Shown one piece after another: positions 1 through 5,385 of a stretch of DNA of 6,454 nt (position 1 is the stretch's first letter; the number at the start of each line of letters is the position of its first letter). Below the pieces are notes generated by a model. It worked only from the letters and a program-made list of their open reading frames with translations, searched no databases and was not told the origin of the DNA. The position numbers and the translations under genes are program-made. This DNA comes from an uncultured Campylobacter sp. (GTDB lineage: Bacteria; Campylobacterota; Campylobacteria; Campylobacterales; Campylobacteraceae). The DNA lies in NCBI RefSeq assembly GCF_938031315.1, contig NZ_CALHHT010000522.1:1-6454 (forward strand), given 5' to 3'.

Positions 1-1
1 C

Positions 2-1648
2 GACGCGCGCCCCTACGGCGGGGCGTATCTGTACGACGTGTACTCGCTGTATCAAAACAAGGAGATGAGCGCGGATTTTGAGACGTGGTTTAGCAAGAAC
101 TACGAGGATCAGGCGGAATTTGCCGAAATTTACGCAGATATTTTGCGCGAGTTTGAGGAGGAAAAGGCGAAATTTAACTACGCGGATTTCAACGACGTTT
201 TGCTAAAAATGCGCCATGAGCTGCGAAAGGGCGCGCCGCTGCGGTTTGATGAAATTTTAGTGGACGAGTATCAGGACACGAACTCGCTGCAAGGAAGCCT
301 CATCGATGCCTTCGCGACGAAAAGCCTCTTTTGCGTCGGCGATTTCGATCAGAGTATCTATGCTTTCAACGGCGCAAATATCGACATCATTGGCAGCTTC
401 GGCAAGCGCTTTGCGGACGCTAAAATTTACGCGCTGAATATCAACTACCGCTCAAGCTCGGCGATTTTGGCGCTTGCAAACCGCGTCATCGCGAACAATC
501 CGCGCCTTTACGAAAAGAAACTGATCGTGGGCCGCGAGGGTAAATTTAGCGCGCCTAAGCTACATGTTTACGACGATACGGCGGCACAATACGCCCACGT
601 AGCCGCACAGATCGCGCAAAGCGGCACCCCGCGCGAAAAGATCGCCGTCATCTTTCGCAATAATTCCAGCGCCGACGGCGTCGAGGTCGCGCTTAAGGAG
701 CTCGGTATCGGCGCGAAGCGAAAAGGCGGCGTGAGCTTTTTTGAAAGCCGCGAGATCAAGGCCTTTACGGACATCTTCGCGATGATAATAAATCCAAAAG
801 ATATGATGGCCTTTATGAGTACGTGCGAATACGCAAGAGGCGTCGGCAGCGCGCTAAGCAAGGAGCTTTTCGATGCGTTAATCGCGCTTGGACACGGAAG
901 CATTCATGCAGGGCTTTTGCGTCCCGACGAGAGCGTTAAAATTTTTGAAAAAAAGAGGAAAAACTATCAGCTCGGGCTTTTTGACGATGTAGATATAATC
1001 GGCTCGGTATCGCGCTTTGAAGCTTTGGAATTTGACGAGTTTTTTCGCTCGCATCCGGTTCTAAAACACAATAAAATTACCGAGGGCGGCGCCGTATTTT
1101 TGCACGAAATTTATAAAATTTTTAAAAAAAGCGGCTCCGCTGTGAGATCCGCTACGCTGATCTCACATATCAAGGATTCGCGCCTTTTCGCGCTCGTGGC
1201 GGATTTCATCGCGACAAAGCGCGCGACGCTAAAAAACGGCAAGACAGACGAGGATCGCAAGAAGGACGAGACCTCTCGCATCTATGATAAATGCGGCATT
1301 TTAGAGCAGATCGCGGGCAAATACGCGGATCCGCAGAGCTTTTATAACTTCATAACCCTGGGCGCAAAGGAGATGAGCGAGGGCGAGGGGGTAAATCTGC
1401 TCAGCGTGCACGCAAGCAAGGGGCTTGAGTTTTGCAGCGTCTATCTCATTGACCTGGCGCAAAACCGCTTCCCGAACCTCAAGCTAATGGCGATGGGCGG
1501 CAGCCTGGAGGAGGAGCGGCGGCTATTTTACGTGGCGGTTACCAGAGCGCGCGATGAGCTGGTGCTAAGCTACGCGAAATTTGATAAGATCAGAAAAGTT
1601 AGCTACGAGCCGAGCTGCTTTTTAAGGGAAGCGGGGCTGGTAAAGTAA
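2..1648 (+). CDS. UvrD/Rep/PcrA-type superfamily 1 DNA helicase, N-terminus outside window
   Basis: ATP-dependent 3'-5' DNA helicase of the UvrD/Rep/PcrA family, expected to act in the cytoplasm in nucleotide excision repair, mismatch repair or replication restart. The frame is open to the left edge, so the GTG at 38 is not taken as the start; 548 residues are visible. Numbering from the edge, helicase motif II (Walker B) DEYQDTN lies near residue 88, motif III GDFDQSIYAFNGA near 113, motif IV NYRSS near 148, motif V VHASKGLEF near 469, and motif VI EERRLFYVAVTRARDEL near 504. The Walker A loop and Q motif are missing because they lie upstream; by comparison with Rep and UvrD, about 130 residues are lost. 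The C-terminus ends soon after motif VI, with no long extension. A lysine-rich charged stretch (around nt 1220-1280) falls in the expected 2B-domain region. The gene converges with upp. Which UvrD/Rep paralogue it is cannot be settled, so no symbol is given. Confidence 0.95.
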   Translation, partial: DARPYGGAYLYDVYSLYQNKEMSADFETWFSKNYEDQAEFAEIYADILREFEEEKAKFNYADFNDVLLKMRHELRKGAPLRFDEILVDEYQDTNSLQGSLIDAFATKSLFCVGDFDQSIYAFNGANIDIIGSFGKRFADAKIYALNINYRSSSAILALANRVIANNPRLYEKKLIVGREGKFSAPKLHVYDDTAAQYAHVAAQIAQSGTPREKIAVIFRNNSSADGVEVALKELGIGAKRKGGVSFFESREIKAFTDIFAMIINPKDMMAFMSTCEYARGVGSALSKELFDALIALGHGSIHAGLLRPDESVKIFEKKRKNYQLGLFDDVDIIGSVSRFEALEFDEFFRSHPVLKHNKITEGGAVFLHEIYKIFKKSGSAVRSATLISHIKDSRLFALVADFIATKRATLKNGKTDEDRKKDETSRIYDKCGILEQIAGKYADPQSFYNFITLGAKEMSEGEGVNLLSVHASKGLEFCSVYLIDLAQNRFPNLKLMAMGGSLEEERRLFYVAVTRARDELVLSYAKFDKIRKVSYEPSCFLREAGLVK

Positions 1649-1674
1649 GCGAAATTTTGCTCGCTAAATTTTTA
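1648..1674 (+). terminator. Possible terminator hairpin after the helicase gene
   Basis: A 5-bp stem AGCGA (1648-1652) / TCGCT (1661-1665) with an 8-nt loop begins on the last base of the helicase stop codon and is followed by AAATTTTT. The position and T-run suit an intrinsic terminator, but the stem is short and AAATTTT runs are everywhere in these spacers, so the support is modest. Confidence 0.3.
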
Positions 1675-1838
1675 AATTTCATTTTGGCGCGGGCGGATCA
1701 TTTGGGTAAGAATTTTACTCCTCGCGTATGCCTGACGCGCCGCCGCCCCGGCTTCTTTATCGGGTTGCTTGGTAAGAATTGGGCCGCACGATTTGTAAAT
1801 TTTGCGATTTGTAAATTTTTGCGGCGGGCTAAAATTTG

Positions 1839-1892
1839 AAATTTTGATTATGCTCTGCTACCGTGTTTTATACAGCGCAGAGCTCAAATTTT
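1839..1892. terminator. Inverted repeat between convergent genes, possible bidirectional terminator
   Basis: The inner stem GCTCTGC (1852-1858) / GCAGAGC (1877-1883) is perfect, with an 18-nt loop. It is flanked by a second complementary pair, AAATTTTG (1839-1846) and CAAATTTT (1885-1892), separated from the inner stem by 5 and 1 unpaired bases. The symmetry and A/T flanks on both sides would allow termination in either direction between two converging genes. The loop is long for a standard terminator. Confidence 0.3.
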
Positions 1893-2009
1893 ATTTGATA
1901 AATTTCAAAATACCGTAAATTCTACGACGAATTAAAATTTACGAACGTACCAAATTTACGGCGCTGCGAAATTTAAAATTTCATTACGTATTGCGCGCTC
2001 TGCCAAATT

Positions 2010-2039
2010 TTGCCGCGATGAAATTCCGCGGCGCGGCAA
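2010..2039 (-). terminator. GC-rich hairpin downstream of upp
   Basis: TTGCCGCG (2010-2017) pairs perfectly with CGCGGCAA (2032-2039) around a 14-nt loop. It lies about 125 nt beyond the upp stop. Read on the - strand, the stem is followed by AATTT, a weak T-run. The loop contains GAAATTCCGC, a word also found in the spacer repeats at 5356-5365. It could terminate upp transcripts or simply be part of the repeat family. Confidence 0.35.
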
Positions 2040-2163
2040 CTCGCATATTTGATAAATAGATTTCGCAGCGCAAATTGCATTGCTGGCAAATTTAACTTAT
2101 CGTCGCGCAAAACACTACCCCGCGCAAATTTAGCGCAGCACAAAGCCCTTCGCCGCGTTAAAC

Positions 2164-2832
2164 TCACAGCGTATTAAACACCCTATCTCCCGCGTCTCCG
2201 AGACCCGGCACGATATATTTTTGCTCGTTTAATCTCTCGTCGATCGCCGCGGTAAAAACCTCGACCTGCGGGTAGATCTCGCTAAATCTATGAAGCCCCT
2301 CGGGCGCTGCGATGATGGAGATAAATTTGATCTTTTTAACGCCGTTTTTCAGCAGAAATTTCACCGCATCGATCGCCGTGCCGCCGGTCGCAAACATCGG
2401 ATCGATGATGATTGCGGTGCGCTCTGCGGCGTCTGCGGGCAGCTTGGCGTAAAAAAACTCAGCCTGTGCGGTCTTTTCGTCGCGCTGAAAGCCCAAAAAT
2501 CCCACGCTAGCGTCCGGTATGAGCTTAAAAACGCTATCTAGCATCCCCAGTGCGGCGCGCAAAATCGGGCAGATCATGATCTTCGTGGCGAGCTTATATG
2601 CGCTGGTTTGCGCCACGGGCGTATGCACGTTCACCTCGCGCAGCGCCAGATCGCGCGTCGCCTCAAACATCATCAGGTAGCTGATCTCGTCGACGAGCAT
2701 GCGGAACTGAAACGGATCGGTCCCCCGATCGCGCAGGATCGTGAGCTTGTGCTCGATCAACGGGTGCTTGATCAGCCTCACGTTAGGCAGCTCGCACGCG
2801 GTTTGGTACGTACATTTTTGGCTTTGGCTCAT
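2164..2832 (-). CDS. upp: Uracil phosphoribosyltransferase
   Basis: Cytosolic pyrimidine salvage enzyme that converts uracil and PRPP to UMP and pyrophosphate. The 222-residue protein carries ICPILRAALGM (residues 87-97), the PRPP-binding loop DPMFATGGTA (144-153) and the C-terminal uracil-binding segment YIVPGLGDAGDR (206-217), all in the expected order, ending in FNTL. E. coli Upp has 208 residues; the extra length is an N-terminal extension of about 14 residues before the conserved HPLIEHKL. I keep the upstream ATG because AAGGAG lies 5 nt before it (2838-2843) and no alternative start with a better site is evident. It stands alone: the next gene upstream on this strand is 545 bp away, and the helicase converges on it from the other side. 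No active-site change is visible. The family assignment is very secure. Confidence 0.98.
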   Translation of the reverse strand: MSQSQKCTYQTACELPNVRLIKHPLIEHKLTILRDRGTDPFQFRMLVDEISYLMMFEATRDLALREVNVHTPVAQTSAYKLATKIMICPILRAALGMLDSVFKLIPDASVGFLGFQRDEKTAQAEFFYAKLPADAAERTAIIIDPMFATGGTAIDAVKFLLKNGVKKIKFISIIAAPEGLHRFSEIYPQVEVFTAAIDERLNEQKYIVPGLGDAGDRVFNTL

Positions 2833-2861
2833 TTTCTCTCCTTAAATTTACTGAATTTTGC

Positions 2862-2873
2862 GCCCTTTAGGGC
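2862..2873 (-). promoter_or_regulatory. Small GC hairpin in the upp leader
   Basis: GCCC-TTTA-GGGC forms a compact stem-loop (5 bp if the inner T-A pair is counted) about 30-41 nt upstream of the upp start and just upstream of the Shine-Dalgarno site. In the upp transcript it would lie in the 5' untranslated region, where it could act as a protein-binding site or attenuator stem. No second, competing structure was recognised, so regulation is only a possibility. Confidence 0.25.
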
Positions 2874-2886
2874 ATTTTGATCGTAT

Positions 2887-2892
2887 ATTTTA
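2887..2892 (-). promoter_or_regulatory. Putative -10 element for upp
   Basis: Read on the - strand the bases are TAAAAT in the context GCTAAAATATACG, close to the TATAAT-like -10 of Campylobacter sigma-70 promoters, which often lack a clear -35. It lies about 55 nt upstream of the upp ATG and would place the small GC hairpin inside the leader. AT-rich words are so frequent here that this is only a candidate. Confidence 0.25.
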
Positions 2893-2945
2893 GCGCGAAC
2901 TTTTGCGCCATGGCGCTGAAATTTTGCCGATAACGGCAACGCGAT

Positions 2946-3079
2946 TTTAAATTTAGCTCATTTTAGCTCACAATGCGCGCGTTACGTTTAAATTTAGCTC
3001 GGCAGCTCGCTTTAAATTTAGCGCTTTTAAAACGCGACGCTTTAAAATTTTGCTCGCTTGAGCCGCTTTTAATTTAGCC
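2946..3079. repeat. Spaced series of TTTAAATTTAGC repeats
   Basis: The 14-mer TTTAAATTTAGCTC occurs exactly at 2946-2959 and 2987-3000. TTTAAATTTAGC recurs at 3011-3022, and variants follow at 3041-3055 (TTTAAAATTTTGCTC) and 3067-3079 (TTTTAATTTAGCC). The copies are about 24-41 bp apart and mostly preceded by a CG or GC pair. They look like degenerate copies of one short word rather than operator sites, and the spacing is not strictly regular. Confidence 0.6.
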
Positions 3080-3329
3080 GCTATTTAAACAGGGCGCGCT
3101 TTTTATCGGCACCGAGCGCTACTTTTCGGCGAGCGCTCACGGCGTAAATTTTATCTGCGAAATTATCGTCTGAGGCGGCTTTAAATTTACTTAATGCTCG
3201 CGCTCGTGAGCCAAATTTTAAAATTCCACGTTATCTTGCGCGCCGATAAAATTTTAATTTCATGTATGCTGGCGCTGTGCAAGCGAGCTAAAATAAATCG
3301 AGCATATCCTTAAATTTAGCCCGCCGCAA

Positions 3330-3370
3330 GCGGTTAAATTTGCCGTACCGAAGCGATCAAATTTAACCGC
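3330..3370 (-). terminator. 13-bp perfect stem-loop just downstream of the lipoprotein gene
   Basis: GCGGTTAAATTTG (3330-3342) and CAAATTTAACCGC (3358-3370) form a perfect 13-bp stem with a 15-nt loop, beginning 7 bases after the lipoprotein stop codon. On the - strand the loop contains CTTCGG, which can form a UUCG-type tetraloop. No T-run follows on that strand, so it is not a textbook intrinsic terminator; it may still end or stabilise the 3' end of the mRNA. Confidence 0.5.
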
Positions 3371-3377
3371 AAAGCCC

Positions 3378-3971
3378 CTACTCCTTCACCACGCGCAGGA
3401 ACGAATACACGTCCTGGACTCCCGGCGCGTGCGTCGCGTACCAGATCGCGTGTTTTTCGTGCTCGATGTCCGTTACTACGCCGCTAAATACCACGTCGCA
3501 GCCCACGATCGCCACGCGCACCGCAGTGCCCGAAACGTCGGTATCGGAAAAGAGATTTTTCTTTAAATTTGTAAAAATTTCAAACGAATTGCACGGATAT
3601 TCGGGCTTTTTGACGCGCAGATAGGTATGCACGCGCCGCACGCCTTCGGTTTGCCGAGCCAAAGCAAGCAGCGGCTCGCGCATCGCTTCGCTATCGAGCA
3701 GCCCGATGAGATAGACCTCGCCGTAGAAGCACTCGACCTCCAGATCCCAGCTGCTAAGGCCTTTGGTAAATAGAATTTTGCTTTGGATTTTAGTCTGGAT
3801 GAGCTTGTCGCTAGCGACCTCGCTTACGCTGCGGCGATCGCGCGCTACGGAGTAGATGTCATATACGCTAAGCGCGTTGCCAGCGGGCGCCAGCGGAGCC
3901 GCGCACGAGCTAAATAGCGCCGCGCAAGAGAGCAAAAACACCGACAAAAATGCCAGAAACAAAACTCTCAA
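3378..3971 (-). CDS. Lipoprotein with two BON domains (DolP/OsmY-like)
   Basis: Predicted envelope lipoprotein of 197 residues. Residues 1-23 form a hydrophobic signal peptide ending in two possible lipobox cysteines, C16 (LLSC) and C23 (FSSC), followed by an A/P-rich linker. Two BON domains follow, about 54-122 (the GEVYLIGLLDS strand-turn, then GVRRVHTYLRV) and about 131-195 (CDVVFSGVVTD, then GVQDVYSFLRV). Each has the hydrophobic alpha/beta pattern and the Gly-Val near its end that is typical of BON. In the two-BON E. coli protein DolP (YraP) the domains bind anionic phospholipids and protect outer-membrane integrity; a similar role here is inferred. The start is TTG (3969-3971): GGAG lies 5 nt upstream, an in-frame stop lies at 3996-3998, and no ATG occurs near the N-terminus. 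The hydrophobic leader begins directly after this codon. No neighbouring gene suggests a partner. Confidence 0.85.
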   Translation of the reverse strand: MRVLFLAFLSVFLLSCAALFSSCAAPLAPAGNALSVYDIYSVARDRRSVSEVASDKLIQTKIQSKILFTKGLSSWDLEVECFYGEVYLIGLLDSEAMREPLLALARQTEGVRRVHTYLRVKKPEYPCNSFEIFTNLKKNLFSDTDVSGTAVRVAIVGCDVVFSGVVTDIEHEKHAIWYATHAPGVQDVYSFLRVVKE

Positions 3972-3998
3972 ACCCTCTCCAATCTCGTTTAATTTCTA

Positions 3999-4004
3999 AT
4001 TATC
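3999..4004 (-). promoter_or_regulatory. Putative -10 element for the BON lipoprotein gene
   Basis: The - strand reads GATAAT within TTTGAGATAATTAG, about 28-33 nt upstream of the TTG start, a plausible -10 box. No -35 was recognised. The upstream flank is the GC-rich hairpin GGCGCCGC (4019-4026) / GC-A-GGCGCC (4044-4052) with a bulged A. Confidence 0.25.
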
Positions 4005-4045
4005 TCAAACCGACTGCCGGCGCCGCTTTTTAAATTTAACCCCGC

Positions 4046-4295
4046 AGGCGCCATTTTGCCGCAACTTGAAATTTTGCTCCGTAAAATTCCGCCTAAACCG
4101 CACGCTGCAAAATTTTACAATGAAAATTTTAAAATTTGCGTTGTAATTCGCGCAGCTTGCGGAATTCTGCGTTTTCTTCGCTGCGAAATTTCACGCGCAG
4201 TATTCGTCGCCATAAAATTCTACACGGCTAAATTTTCATTGCAAATTTGCCGCTGCGAATTCTACGGAGTAAATTTCTCGCGGCGGAATTCGCCT
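4046..4295. repeat. Long imperfect inverted repeat, arms of about 66-84 bp
   Basis: The left arm (4046-4129) and the reverse complement of the right arm (4230-4295) share the same blocks in the same order: AGGCG, ATT, GCCGC, GAAATTT, CTCCGTA, AATTC, GCA, AAATTT and a perfect 12-mer CAATGAAAATTT (4118-4129 against 4230-4241). The left arm carries an extra stretch of about 10-12 bp after AATTC. The 100-bp centre has its own possible stems: CGCAG (4151-4155) / CTGCG (4167-4171) and CTGCG (4181-4185) / CAG-ending CGCAG (4196-4200), or alternatively CGCAGC (4151-4156) / GCTGCG (4180-4185). Transcribed from either strand it could fold into a branched hairpin. Confidence 0.6.
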
Positions 4296-4347
4296 CTGTA
4301 AAATTTTATATTTCAAAACCCGCGCCCAAAATTCCGCCCGGTCGCGG

Positions 4348-5121
4348 CTAATTCGTCGTAAGCCCGCCGTCTATCGCAAATATCGCGCCGCTGACCCATT
4401 TCGCCTCGTCTGATGCCAAAAACACCGCCGCATCGCCGATGTCCTGCGCGCTGCCGATTTTGCCGAGCGGATAGATATTTTGCACCATCTGCTCGAACGC
4501 CTCGCGCCCCTGCGGGCTAAGCGCGCTTAAATTTCGCTCAAACTGCGGCGTCAGCACGCTTCCGGGCGCTATGGCATTAACGCGCACGCCGAGTTTGCCG
4601 ACCTCGAAGGCAAGCGATTTAGTGAAAGAATTTAGCGCGCCTTTGGTGATCGAATACGCCGTCGTAGTGCGTCCTACGAGCATTCGGTTCGCAAAATACG
4701 ACGAGATATTGATCACGCAGCCTTTGCTAGCCGCAAGCGCGCCCAAAAGCCCCTGAGTAAGCAGATATGGCGCTTTGACGTTTAGGTTTAGATGAGCGTC
4801 CAGCAGCGCTTCGTCGGTCGCCTCAAACGGTACGAATTTTCCCAGTCCGGCGTTATTTACGAGAATATCTATCTTAAGGGGTAGCGCTAAAATGCGCTCG
4901 CAAAGGCCTTTTATCGTTTTGCTTTGCGCCAAATCCGCCTCTACCGCGTAAATTTTTACGCCATAACCCCCCAAGGCCTCCTGTGCGATTTTTAATTTCT
5001 CCTCGCTTCTGCCGAGCAGGATCAAATTTGCGCCCTCTTCGGCGAAACACTTTGCGATGCCAAGCCCTATACCGTCGCTTCCGCCCGTAATTACGGCGGT
5101 TTTACCCTCTAATCGTTTCAT
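4348..5121 (-). CDS. Short-chain dehydrogenase/reductase (SDR) family oxidoreductase
   Basis: Classical SDR of 257 residues, a usual length for the family, catalysing NAD(P)-dependent oxidation or reduction of an unknown substrate in the cytosol. The cofactor-binding glycine motif TGGSDGIG is at residues 12-19, the NNAG motif at 89-92, and the catalytic set at N114, S141, Y156 and K160 (YSITK). PG follows at 186-187, and the C-terminus ends in the common VSGAIFAIDGG. At the end of the second strand it reads LLGRSEEKL, with Arg38 and no acidic residue, which favours NADP(H); this is inference. Ser141 and Tyr156 are 15 apart rather than the common 13, pointing to a 2-residue insertion in that loop. 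The ATG start has AAAGGA 5 nt upstream (5127-5132). The FMN-binding gene lies 264 bp upstream on the same strand. The substrate cannot be read from sequence; FabG-like or sugar/alcohol dehydrogenase roles are possible. Confidence 0.95.
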   Translation of the reverse strand: MKRLEGKTAVITGGSDGIGLGIAKCFAEEGANLILLGRSEEKLKIAQEALGGYGVKIYAVEADLAQSKTIKGLCERILALPLKIDILVNNAGLGKFVPFEATDEALLDAHLNLNVKAPYLLTQGLLGALAASKGCVINISSYFANRMLVGRTTTAYSITKGALNSFTKSLAFEVGKLGVRVNAIAPGSVLTPQFERNLSALSPQGREAFEQMVQNIYPLGKIGSAQDIGDAAVFLASDEAKWVSGAIFAIDGGLTTN

Positions 5122-5163
5122 ACTTTTCCTTTCAATGCGTAAATTTATGCTCTAAAAATTTGA

Positions 5164-5183
5164 GCGAGATTTATGGATCTCGC
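5164..5183 (-). terminator. Hairpin in the leader of the SDR gene, possible terminator or attenuator
   Basis: GCGAGAT (5164-5170) and ATCTCGC (5177-5183) form a perfect 7-bp stem with a 6-nt loop. Read on the - strand it is followed by TCAAATTTTT, a fair T-run, so it could terminate transcripts coming from the FMN-binding gene. It lies 42 nt upstream of the SDR start codon, so it could equally be a leader structure of the SDR mRNA. Confidence 0.4.
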
Positions 5184-5364
5184 AGGCTTTGAAATTTTGC
5201 AGGCTTTGAAATTTTATTAACTTTAAAATTTCGCCCGCTTTAAAATTTCGCGGCGAAGCGAAATTTCATCGATAAAATTTTACTAACTTTGAAATTCTAC
5301 CGATAAAATTTCACGGCAAAATTCCATCGTAAAGCTCGCGGTAAAATTTCATCCGTGAAATTCC
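5182..5364. repeat. Degenerate tandem array of 14/17-bp AAATTT-ended units
   Basis: GCAGGCTTTGAAATTTT occurs twice in perfect tandem (5182-5198, 5199-5215). Diverged 17-mers follow at 5216-5232 (ATTAACTTTAAAATTTC) and 5233-5249 (GCCCGCTTTAAAATTTC), then an 18-mer (5250-5267). Next come shorter units ending in the same way: 5268-5281 (ATCGATAAAATTTT), 5282-5298 (ACTAACTTTGAAATTCT), 5299-5312 (ACCGATAAAATTTC), 5313-5325, a 25-bp unit at 5326-5350, and 5351-5364 (ATCCGTGAAATTCC). All units share the polarity RAAATTYY on the + strand. The array fills most of the spacer between the FMN-binding and SDR genes. Confidence 0.7.
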
Positions 5365-5385
5365 GCTCAAATCGCGCCGCTTGGC

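Larger units (their letters stand above)
1649..2163. other. 515-bp spacer between convergent helicase and upp genes, no convincing gene
   Basis: This spacer holds many AAATTT-type words (for example CCGTAAATT at 1913-1921 facing AATTTACGG at 1953-1961) and several hairpins, listed separately. Two open frames exist: a + frame from a TTG at 1657 and a - frame from a GTG at 2167 that overlaps the upp stop by 4 bases. Neither has a Shine-Dalgarno site of its own that I can see, and neither has protein-like composition. A convergent 3' end region needs terminators rather than promoters, which fits the hairpins. Confidence 0.6.
2833..3377. other. 545-bp spacer upstream of upp, repeat-rich, no convincing gene
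   Basis: This is the longest spacer in the window. No frame of useful length with a ribosome binding site was seen on either strand. From the upp end it contains the upp Shine-Dalgarno site and leader hairpin, a series of TTTAAATTTAGC repeats, a 7-bp hairpin GAGCGCT (3114-3120) / AGCGCTC (3132-3138) with an 11-nt loop, more AAATTT words, and the strong stem-loop that follows the lipoprotein gene. Confidence 0.6.
3972..4347. other. 376-bp spacer between SDR and lipoprotein genes, dominated by an inverted repeat
   Basis: Most of this spacer is a long imperfect inverted repeat (listed separately), preceded by a GC-rich hairpin at 4019-4052 and the probable lipoprotein promoter. A + strand frame beginning with a TTG near 4056 runs through the repeat, but its protein is a string of K/F/R/C residues derived from AAATTT words and has no ribosome binding site, so it is not called a gene. 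Confidence 0.6.
5122..5385. other. 264-bp spacer between the FMN-binding and SDR genes
   Basis: It consists almost entirely of the degenerate tandem array and the leader hairpin listed separately, plus the SDR ribosome binding site (AAAGGA, 5127-5132). No open frame with gene-like composition was found. Confidence 0.6.

Noticed and set aside
568..903. 111-residue - strand frame opposite the helicase
   Set aside because: It lies entirely within the helicase coding region, has no start signal and resembles no family.
1657..1839. 60-residue + strand frame just after the helicase
   Set aside because: It starts at a TTG without a ribosome binding site, inside a terminator-like hairpin, and has no protein-like pattern.
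1973..2167. 64-residue - strand frame starting GTG and overlapping the upp stop by 4 bases, as in a translationally coupled gene
   Set aside because: Composition is rich in R, C, F and K from AAATTT and CG words. There is no recognisable domain, no Shine-Dalgarno site of its own, and the frame runs through the GC hairpin at 2010-2039.
2290..2880. Two + strand frames opposite upp
   Set aside because: They are antisense shadows of a very well conserved gene; their His- and Arg-rich composition reflects upp codons.
4019..4052. GC-rich hairpin GGCGCCGC / GCAGGCGCC as terminator for the SDR gene
   Set aside because: It has a bulged A and a 17-nt loop, lies about 300 bp beyond the SDR stop and no T-run follows on the - strand; it also overlaps the edge of the inverted repeat.
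4056..4301. 81-residue + strand frame across the inverted repeat
   Set aside because: The protein is a translation of repeat words (KFY, NFK, RCEF), lacks a ribosome binding site, and is better explained by the inverted repeat itself.
5182..5364. CRISPR array
   Set aside because: Units are contiguous with no unique spacers and are only 13-25 bp long; no cas gene is present.
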